Position numbers and translations under genes: made by a program. DNA of 64,000 bases, taken from the NCBI GenBank assembly GCA_036521415.1, contig DATDHU010000065.1, forward strand, positions 11,175-75,174. The letters are read 5' to 3'. Below are positions 42,202-48,990 of the stretch, in pieces (position 1 is the first letter of the stretch; the number at the start of each line of letters is the position of its first letter). Source of the DNA: DASXMT01 sp036521415. GTDB taxonomy: Bacteria; Actinomycetota; Acidimicrobiia; Acidimicrobiales; RAAP-2. A model generated the notes under the pieces. It searched no databases. It had not been told where the DNA came from and saw only the letters and a program-made list of their open reading frames with translations.

Positions 42202-44448
42202 TCAGTCATTTCGAGCGACCTCGGGCCCCGTCATCCGGTTGAGGAGCGGGAACGTCGAGGCGATGACCGCGAGCGACGCCGCCAGTCCGCCGAGCACAGT
42301 CGCCCAGTAGGCGATCCCCGGGATCCGGAACGCGATGTCGACTTGCGAGTGGAGATAGAGGGCAGCAGAAACCAGACCGACCACGATCGACACCGCGGCG
42401 ACGAGCAGGAGCGGCAGCGCACTCTCCAACGCGACGACGCGGTGCAGGACACCGGTGGAGACTCCAGTGAGCCTGAGTAGGCTGAACGGGCGCTTGCGCT
42501 CGCCCAACCCGGCGGCGATGTTCACGGCAAGGCTGCAAGCGGCGATGATCAGGCTCGCCACGACAACCACGTCGGTCATGTCCTGGATCATCGTGAGAAG
42601 GCGCGAGTCATTCGGCTGGAGCCCCTCGACTACCACCGGAGCTCCTTGAAAGGGGAATGCCCGCTCGAGCGAAGTCCGTGCCTGTTCGAGGGAGCTGGAC
42701 GACCCGTCCGTGGCGACGACAACTGCGTCGACGGGAAGACTGGCGAAGTCCGCCACCGGCAGGTGCGCGGACGGCCACACCGTCGAGGAGGAATGCGAGT
42801 TGTTCCCAAGAATGTTCTGAAGGAAGAAGCCGACCGTTGCGCCTGTCGCTCCCGGAGCACACTTGCCGATCGCAGGCGTCCGTGCTAGCTGGTCGCACGC
42901 AACTACCCCGGTGGTCGGCTGCTGATCGCGGGACGGGCTCTGGTGCATCACCGTCACACCGCGCACCCCGGGCGTCGTGCGGAGCTCGGCCAGCACCTGG
43001 CTCGAGACAGAAGGAACTTCGGCGGAAGCGGGACACCCCGTCGACGAGTAGCTGCAGAACAGGTCGGCGAGGGTGCTCTTTCCGGCACTGCCTCCCTGGG
43101 AGCCGCTGGCGGGGACGATCGAGCTCAATGCTCCGATCGCTGCGCTCGTGACGAAGAGGGCAAGCACGAGCCCGCTGATGAACCGGAAGGCCGCCCGGGG
43201 GTTGTCGAGGAGCCGGCGACCGGCGATGAGGGTGGCCGGGCGACTGGCCCGGTTGGCCATGAGTCGAGAACCCGCCGTCGTCAACCACGGCCCGGCGAGA
43301 ACGAGCCCGACCATGAGGAGTACGAAGCCCAGGAGCAGCTCCAGGAGCTGGCCGCTGTTGCTGCTCGGCTTTCCGGCCGCGTCGAAGTACGCCAGGAGTG
43401 CGATGCCGGCGAGGAGCGGGATGATCCGGAATATCCGCGGTGGGGCGGACGACGCTCGACGACTCACGCCGAGCGGCGATATCTGTACGCGGCGGAGCGC
43501 GAGCCACGAAGACACGACCGCGGCGATCGGGACGCCGATAACGACGAGCGCGATATCTTCCCAATGAAGCGAGAGGTCGCCCGGAGCGAGGGGTGCTCCG
43601 GTGAACGGGACGTGGGTGAGCAGCGGCCGGAACAGAAAGAAGAGGGCGAAGCCAACTGCCACTCCAGCGATGGCAGCGACCGTCGCCTCCACCGCGGCTA
43701 TCACCGAGACTTGACGCGGCATGGCCCCGACGAGGCGCATCGCGGCGAAGCGCTCCTCTCGTCTCGCGGCCGACAGCCGGCTCGCGGTCGCGATCAAGAT
43801 GAGCACCGGCAGCAACAGGGCCACGGCTCCACCGACCAAGATCCACTGCAGAACAGCTCCGCTCCCAACGCCGGCGCCGCTCTGGCAGGCGTAGCAGCTG
43901 CTCGGCGTCTGCTGAATGCCTCGGACCTCGACCGCCCCAGGGACCTGTGAGAGCTGGCGGGCGTCGCGGCCGATGACGATGATCAGCGAGTTCGGGGACG
44001 GAAGCGCAGTTGCGCCGATAGTTCCGATCTGGCTCCCGGGGAACCGGTCGCGCAGTTCGCTCGCCGGCACGGACTTGATGAGCGTCGCGAGAGCCGGCGA
44101 CGCGTAGAACTCGCCCGGTCGGGGCAGGTGCGGAATCCCCGGCGGGACCGGTGCGCTTGGCCCAGCGGCAGCGAGGTCGACGCGCTCGACCGGCTGGTTT
44201 TCGAACTGGTCGGCGCTCAGCATCCACCAGAGTCGGCCGGGTGTTGCAGTAGTCGACGTCGAACGAGGCGTTTGCGCCGCCGTGTCGAGCCACGCACCAC
44301 GGTCCGTCTGGGCGTGCAGCCCGTTTACGCCTGCGAGGGCCATGAGGAACAGGCCGACACCGAGGGCGACCGCTGCCGCGGTGACGAGCAGGCGCAGCGC
44401 CGCTTCGCGACCGCTCTGCAGCGTCAAGCGGAGACCAAGGCGGATCAC
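42202..44448 (-). CDS. FtsX-like ABC transporter permease
   Basis: A 748-residue membrane protein with ten or so TM helices: an N-terminal one (LLVTAAAVALGVGLFLMALAG), a large extracellular domain, a cluster around the middle and a C-terminal FtsX unit (MTDVVVVASLIIAACSLAVNI). The family exports peptides or acts as a mechanotransmitter in the MacB/FtsX/BceB group. GTG 44446-44448 overlaps the stop of the ATPase gene (GTGA). It forms an operon with the PadR regulator and the ATPase. Confidence 0.88.
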   Translation of the reverse strand: MIRLGLRLTLQSGREAALRLLVTAAAVALGVGLFLMALAGVNGLHAQTDRGAWLDTAAQTPRSTSTTATPGRLWWMLSADQFENQPVERVDLAAAGPSAPVPPGIPHLPRPGEFYASPALATLIKSVPASELRDRFPGSQIGTIGATALPSPNSLIIVIGRDARQLSQVPGAVEVRGIQQTPSSCYACQSGAGVGSGAVLQWILVGGAVALLLPVLILIATASRLSAARREERFAAMRLVGAMPRQVSVIAAVEATVAAIAGVAVGFALFFLFRPLLTHVPFTGAPLAPGDLSLHWEDIALVVIGVPIAAVVSSWLALRRVQISPLGVSRRASSAPPRIFRIIPLLAGIALLAYFDAAGKPSSNSGQLLELLLGFVLLMVGLVLAGPWLTTAGSRLMANRASRPATLIAGRRLLDNPRAAFRFISGLVLALFVTSAAIGALSSIVPASGSQGGSAGKSTLADLFCSYSSTGCPASAEVPSVSSQVLAELRTTPGVRGVTVMHQSPSRDQQPTTGVVACDQLARTPAIGKCAPGATGATVGFFLQNILGNNSHSSSTVWPSAHLPVADFASLPVDAVVVATDGSSSSLEQARTSLERAFPFQGAPVVVEGLQPNDSRLLTMIQDMTDVVVVASLIIAACSLAVNIAAGLGERKRPFSLLRLTGVSTGVLHRVVALESALPLLLVAAVSIVVGLVSAALYLHSQVDIAFRIPGIAYWATVLGGLAASLAVIASTFPLLNRMTGPEVARND

Positions 44449-45161
44449 CGCAAGGCTCCTTCGGCTGAGGTGGCCTTGCCGTCGCGCACGATCACGTCGC
44501 GGTCGGCATAGGCGGCGACGCGCGGTTCGTGGGTGACGAGGATCACCGTCGACCCCTCCTCACGCGCCGTGCGCGTCAACAGTGCCATGACCAGCTCCCC
44601 GTTCAGCGAATCGAGGGACCCGGTCGGTTCGTCAGCGAAGAGCACGTCGGGATGGGAAACCAGACCCCGGGCGAGCGCGACGCGCTGCGACTGCCCCCCG
44701 GACATCTCACCGGTGCGGTGGCGCTCCATGCCTTCCAGGTCGAGCCGTTCGAACCAGCTGCGCGCCGCACCGAGGGCCTCGTCACGGTGCATGCCACCGA
44801 GCAACAGCGGCAGCGCGACGTTCTCCTCTGCGGTCAGCTCCGGCACGAGCTGACCGAACTGGAAGACGAAGCCGAAGCGATCACGCCGCAGCCTGGAGCG
44901 CTCGGCCTCCCGCATGGTGTCGAGCCGCTGGCCGTCGAAGTAGACCTCACCGGATTCCGGGACGAGGATGCCCGCCAGGCAGTGGAGCAGGGTCGACTTG
45001 CCCGAACCGCTCGGGCCCATCACTGCGACGACCTCGCCCTTGTTCACCCCGATGCTCCCCCCGCGAAGTGCCGGGGTCTCCCCGAAGGAGAGCACGAGTT
45101 GTCGTCCCTCGATGATCACACCTCCGACCTTGGCCGCTGAGGAAGCGATGGCGACCGTCAT
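44445..45161 (-). CDS. ABC transporter ATP-binding protein (MacB/LolD type)
   Basis: A 238-residue ATPase: Walker A GPSGSGKST, Q-loop FQFGQLVPELTAEENV, signature MSGGQSQRVALARGL, Walker B VLFADEPTGSLD, H-loop VTHEPRVA. The DEPTGSLD form is typical of the MacB/LolD/FtsE group, matching the FtsX-type permease it overlaps. ATG 45159-45161 overlaps the padR stop (ATGA). Confidence 0.94.
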   Translation of the reverse strand: MTVAIASSAAKVGGVIIEGRQLVLSFGETPALRGGSIGVNKGEVVAVMGPSGSGKSTLLHCLAGILVPESGEVYFDGQRLDTMREAERSRLRRDRFGFVFQFGQLVPELTAEENVALPLLLGGMHRDEALGAARSWFERLDLEGMERHRTGEMSGGQSQRVALARGLVSHPDVLFADEPTGSLDSLNGELVMALLTRTAREEGSTVILVTHEPRVAAYADRDVIVRDGKATSAEGALR

Positions 45162-45682
45162 GACGCCACCTCCTCGGCGAGCGCCGCTAATCGCGCCGCG
45201 GTGAGGTCGATCCAGCGCAGGTCCGCTTCCAAGTGGAAGAGGCCGTGGTCGGCGAGCAGGGTGTCTATGAGGCTGTCCCGCTGCTTGAGCTCGGTGAGTT
45301 CCCGCATTCGCCGGAGGTGCGCGGCCCGCTGCACATCGAGGTACTCCTCCGCGGGGCGACCGAGCATGAGGGAGAGGACAACCTTCACGAAGAGGTCGGT
45401 TTGGAGGTGGGGCTCTGCCGGGATCGGCTCAGCCAGCCACGCCTCGACCTCGCTCTTTCCGGTCTCGGTGATGGTGTAGCGCTTGCGGTCCGGACCGGAT
45501 CCGGGCTCAGCACCCCCGGCAATGGCCTTTCCGTCCCTCGCCAGACGGGCGAGGGTCGCGTACACCTGGCCGAAGGGAAGTGGACGGCCGCGACCGAAGT
45601 ACACGTCGTAGTCGCGCTTCAGGTCGTAGCCGTGACTCGGTTCCCGATCGAGCAGCCCGAGCAGGGTCATTGGGACGCTCAT
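45158..45682 (-). CDS. PadR family transcriptional regulator
   Basis: A 174-residue regulator from ATG 45680-45682 (MSVPMTLLGLLD); the frame has an extra ATG four codons upstream that overlaps the -10 box. The PadR winged helix is PMTLLGLLDREPSHGYDLKRDYD ... FGQVYATLARLARDGKA, with a Vir_act_alpha C-terminal domain. It starts the padR-ATPase-FtsX operon by overlapping stops and probably represses it in the absence of an envelope-active compound. Confidence 0.9.
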   Translation of the reverse strand: MSVPMTLLGLLDREPSHGYDLKRDYDVYFGRGRPLPFGQVYATLARLARDGKAIAGGAEPGSGPDRKRYTITETGKSEVEAWLAEPIPAEPHLQTDLFVKVVLSLMLGRPAEEYLDVQRAAHLRRMRELTELKQRDSLIDTLLADHGLFHLEADLRWIDLTAARLAALAEEVAS

Positions 45683-45689
45683 ACCCGCG

Positions 45690-45719
45690 AGCATACTCTG
45701 GGTGTATACCTGTTGTCAA
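45690..45719 (-). promoter_or_regulatory. padR promoter with embedded operator, probably leaderless
   Basis: On the minus strand a perfect TTGACA (45714-45719) and TATGCT (45690-45695) are spaced by 18 bp. GGTATACACC, a near-palindrome around GTATAC (45701-45710), sits in the spacer where a repressor would block RNA polymerase. The expected start of transcription coincides with ATG 45682, so translation may be leaderless. Confidence 0.7.
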
Positions 45720-45970
45720 TAGATTGGACCCAGAAGCTGGCGGTCATCGATATAGAGGTCACGAGGTCCCAGGGAGCCGATCGAGCGCTGCCTCCCCGCG
45801 TTCGAGTCCGGGACGCTGCCGAAAATCCTGCGCGGCGAGCGCCTCGATGGGCTTGGCATCTAGTGCCATCAAACGTGCGCGACCCATGCGGGGCCCGAGG
45901 AGCGGCTTGCCAGCATGGGGCACGCCTCGGCGAGCGCGCCCGACGCCGACCCGATCGCCGCGATGGGTGA

Positions 45971-46129
45971 TACATCGCGCAGGCACTCATCAACGGCTCT
46001 GAGCCGGCACACAAGGCGTTCCCCAAGGCACTCGCCCACGAATTCGGCGTCGAGGGTCGCGATCGCGTCGTACCGTGGCCACTCCGCTCAGCGGCGATTG
46101 ACAGGTCCTCGTCTGAGGAAGAAGCTTGA
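45971..46129 (+). pseudogene. Decayed ORF fragment of unknown family
   Basis: A 52-codon open stretch bounded by stops, with protein-like composition (reading ALINGSEPAHKAFPKALAHEF and later VVPWPLRSAAID), but no start. It looks like the C-terminal end of a lost gene. The rest of 45720-46139 shows no gene I can support. Confidence 0.3.
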
Positions 46130-46139
46130 AACAGAGATT

Positions 46140-46739
46140 ATGGTGCCGGACAGGACCGAACTTCGAGATGGCTACGCTGATCTCGGCGACGTGAGTTTGC
46201 ACTACGTCGAAGCCGGCGACGGGCCATTGATCCTCCTGCTGCACGGCTTCCCCGAGTTCTGGTACGGCTGGCGGCAGCAGATCAAACCGCTCGCGGCTGC
46301 GGGATTTCGGGTCGTCGCCCCCGACATGCGCGGCTACAACCTCTCATCGCGTCCGAAGGGCGTCAAGGCCTACGCCACTGACCAGCTGGTCGCCGACGTC
46401 AGCGGTCTCATCCACGAGCGCGGCGCCGTTCGCTACATCGAGGCATGGTCGCGGCCAGGCGCAGCGGCCGGGATGATCAACTACTACCGGTCCTCGGTGC
46501 GGACCTCGCCGAAGAAGGCCGAAGCGGCGCTTCGCCCAATCTCGGCGCCCACACTGATCGTTTGGGGGGAGCGCGATCGCTTCCTCGGCCCCGACCTAGC
46601 CGAGCCCGACCACGACGATGTGCCCAACCTCGACCGCGTCGAGCGCCTATCCGAGGCGTCGCATTGGGTCCATCACGACGAGGCTGAGCGCGTCACACAA
46701 CTGCTCATCGACTTCTTCGGCCCCGCCCGCCCGGCCTAA
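46140..46739 (+). pseudogene. Alpha/beta hydrolase (epoxide hydrolase-like) with central in-frame deletion
   Basis: A 199-codon frame. The N-terminal part is a normal epoxide-hydrolase/dehalogenase start (LLLHGFPEFWYGWRQQI, APDMRGYNLSS) and the C-terminal part is also normal (PTLIVWGERDRFLGP, SEASHWVHHDEAERV). The middle jumps from IHERGA to RYIEAWSRPGA at about 46430, losing roughly 90 residues including the nucleophile elbow (expected GHDWGG) and most of the cap. The frame is kept but the enzyme cannot be active in the usual way. Confidence 0.75.
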
Positions 46740-46944
46740 GCGCCGCCAAACGTCGGCAGCTCGCTACTCGGATTCGCACGGTCAGCTGCAACCACTGCCG
46801 TCGAGGAGTGCTCCTGAGCGTCACGAGGGCTGTCATCGCAACGCCTACAACGGCGGCGATGCAGTCAATGCGAGGCGTTCGTGCCCACACAGCGCGCCCG
46901 AAACAGCCAGGGGAATGGAGGGCAGGCCCCTGACCTGGGCATTG

Positions 46945-47018
46945 CGCCCCCGGCAGGAGTCGAACCCGCAACCTAGTGGGTAGAAACCACTTGCTCTGTC
47001 CAATTGAGCTACAGGGGC
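46945..47018 (-). tRNA. tRNA-Arg(TCT)
   Basis: Cloverleaf on the minus strand: acceptor GCCCCTG/CGGGGGC, anticodon loop TTTCTAC reading TCT, T-arm gcgggTTCGACTcctgc. CCA is not encoded. Confidence 0.95.
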
Positions 47019-47080
47019 CAGGAAGGAGAGAATACTCCGGCGATCGGGGCACCCGACGTGTGCCACACTGGTTGCTCCTT

Positions 47081-47155
47081 GGTGGCCGTAGCTCAGTTGG
47101 TTAGAGCGCCAGGTTGTGGCCCTGGAGGTCGGGGGTTCAAGTCCCCTCGGTCACC
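47081..47155 (+). tRNA. tRNA-His(GTG)
   Basis: Acceptor GTGGCCG/CGGTCAC, anticodon loop TTGTGGC reading GTG, T-arm gggggTTCAAGTcccct. The extra 5' G (G-1) typical of tRNA-His is at 47081. CCA is not encoded. Confidence 0.95.
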
Positions 47156-47218
47156 CTCGTTCCTTGGTGACGGCGGGCCCTGTGCCCCCGCCGCCAGGGG
47201 ATCTTCTACAGTAACTGC

Positions 47219-47293
47219 GCGCCTCTAGCTCAATGGCAGAGCAATGGACTCTTAATCCACAGGTTCCGGGTTCGAATCCCGGGGGGCGCACCA
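47219..47293 (+). tRNA. tRNA-Lys(CTT)
   Basis: Acceptor GCGCCTC/GGGGCGC, anticodon loop CTCTTAA reading CTT, T-arm ccgggTTCGAATcccgg, discriminator A and encoded CCA at 47291-47293. Confidence 0.96.
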
Positions 47294-47363
47294 CCTGGCC
47301 ACAACCACCACACGCCGAGACACCACCTCACCGCCGTGATACGTCGCGATGACCTCGGTCCCA

Positions 47364-47877
47364 TCAGGCCCCGTTGTGAACGCGGTACCTCAGGCTGGTC
47401 CTGTCCCCGATCTCTTGAACGCTGATCTTCTCCAAGGAGACCCGCTGGAGATCCTCGCATTCGAGAAGGCGAAGTCCCCTCCCCAACAGCACCGGGATCA
47501 GATCGATCCGGAGCTCGTCGACCATACGGCCCGTAGGAGCTCCTGCACCAAGCCGGCTCCGCCGACCACGGTGACCGACCTCCCCTTGCCGGCGGGTGTC
47601 GCCTGGGCGATGGCCGATTCGACGCCGTCGAGCACGACGTGGGTGCTTCATGGGTGAGCACGAAGATCGGCACGTGGAACTCATAGTTCCCCACGTACGA
47701 GTTCAGGTCGCCCATCTCGAATGTTCTCCGACCCATGAGCACGGCCCCGGTCTCGGCGACCATGGCGTTCATGTAGTTGCTTCCTTGAAGGGTGGCCAAG
47801 TCGGGGTACAGGCGGTCCGAGTTGCCGTTCCGATCGGCGACAAAACCGTCGAGCGCGGTAGTCATGCCCGCTACCAC
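47364..47877 (-). pseudogene. Dihydrofolate reductase-like (RibD_C) gene with two frameshifts
   Basis: The N-terminal frame MTTALDGFVADRNGNSDRL ... VLMGRRTFEMGD ... VPIFVLTHEAP is a normal RibD_C/DHFR-like start. It shifts frame near 47641 into HVVLDGVESAIAQA ... VTVVGGAGLVQELLRA, then again near 47530 into MVDELRIDLIPVLLGRGLRL ... to the stop at 47364. Together the three frames give a complete family protein. Two shifts in a clean sequence suggest a pseudogene, though assembly error is possible. Confidence 0.8.
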
Positions 47878-47976
47878 TCATGTCATCGGTTCCTCCATGT
47901 CTCCGGCGGGATCGCCGGATCCTCGGTGCCCGTCGACCCGTCCGCAACGAGCACGCCCCGCTCGTATCCGTCCGGT

Positions 47977-48581
47977 TCACGGTGTCCAGGTCGGTCGACG
48001 ACCGCTGAGCCCCACCACTCGGTCCAAGAACGGCGCCTCATGCGGGACCTCCACCGCCGGACCGAACGGCCCGTCGGGTTGGACGTCCGGCTCCGCAACA
48101 GAGAACGATCCCAGAAAAGAGTGCACAGCTTCGAGTGACGGCTGATCGCACTGGTATACCTGGCTCGTGGCTCGGGCAACATCCCAACCGTGGATCACGA
48201 GTTCGTTGAGGGCGACAAGGCCGGCGACCTCGCCGGGGAGTTGAACCCCACCGGCCTCGGTCGTCCCGCGCCACGCCGAGGGGTCGCGCCATGCCTCGGC
48301 CATCGCCGTCAGATCGTGTGGGATCCGCGTCCGCCACTCGCGGCCCAATCGCGACGCGTCGACTGACGGCCCGGGCCACCACTGTCGACGGGCGACTTCC
48401 GCGCCGCGACGGCAAAGGCAAGCGCCAGCCCGCCAACATGGTCGACCAGATCGCCGACCGTGTAGGCAGGGCACGGCGTGGGGCTGCGGAGTAGATCATC
48501 GGGAACGCTCTCGACCAAGTGAGCCAGACGCCATGCAGCCGGCTCGAGATCCACGATGCCAACGTCTGCGAATTCCGTCAT
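47977..48581 (-). pseudogene. TIGR03086-like DinB/maleylpyruvate isomerase protein, frameshifted
   Basis: The first frame (from ATG 48579-48581) reads VESVPDDLLRSPTPCPAYTVGDLVDHVGG, the family start with the metal-ligand His, up to about 48375. The remainder, ARLGxxW-type SRLGREWRTRIPHDL ... LNELVIHGWDVARAT ... FLDRVVGLSGRRPTW, continues in another frame and ends at 47977. One indel near 48370-48380 explains the break. With the neighbouring broken DHFR-like gene this marks a decaying segment. Confidence 0.8.
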
Positions 48582-48925
48582 GACCCTCGTTGAGGTCCGG
48601 GGTGCAGCTGGCCGTCGCCCTGCTCAAGGAGCTAGACGACACCGTTCCCGTGAATTCATCGATGCTTCCGGGATCGGGCCCATTATTGCGTCGTTGGTCC
48701 CATCCGACCCGTCCGTCGACTGAGTCACGCTACAGTCACCCTGAGCGCTATTGGAGGCCGAACCTCGAAGATCCAGGCATTCTCGCCGATCATTTTTCCC
48801 ACACTTTGTGACGTCATGGTCCCGTACGGCGCGGCACCACCATTGTGTGCCGGATCGACCGTCCTCCCAGGTCAAGGCAGCAGAATTTCACTAGCATCCA
48901 GCGGTACAACGCGTTGACAATACGA
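48582..48925. other. Gene-free stretch upstream of the GGDEF-EAL gene
   Basis: I see no gene here. The stretch leads into a TTGACA at 48914-48919 and an inverted repeat at 48926-48942. Confidence 0.5.
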
Positions 48926-48942
48926 TCGACGCTCGGCGTCGA
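48926..48942. promoter_or_regulatory. 17-bp perfect inverted repeat upstream of the GGDEF-EAL gene
   Basis: TCGACGC-TCG-GCGTCGA has seven-base perfect arms, about 50 bp before the coding start. A TTGACA -35-like hexamer is seven bases upstream, but no convincing -10 is seen at the right spacing. A regulator site is the likely meaning. Confidence 0.5.
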
Positions 48943-48990
48943 AGACCGAGTCTGAGAATTTTCTTGTCGGATATGGGCGAGGAGCCACGG

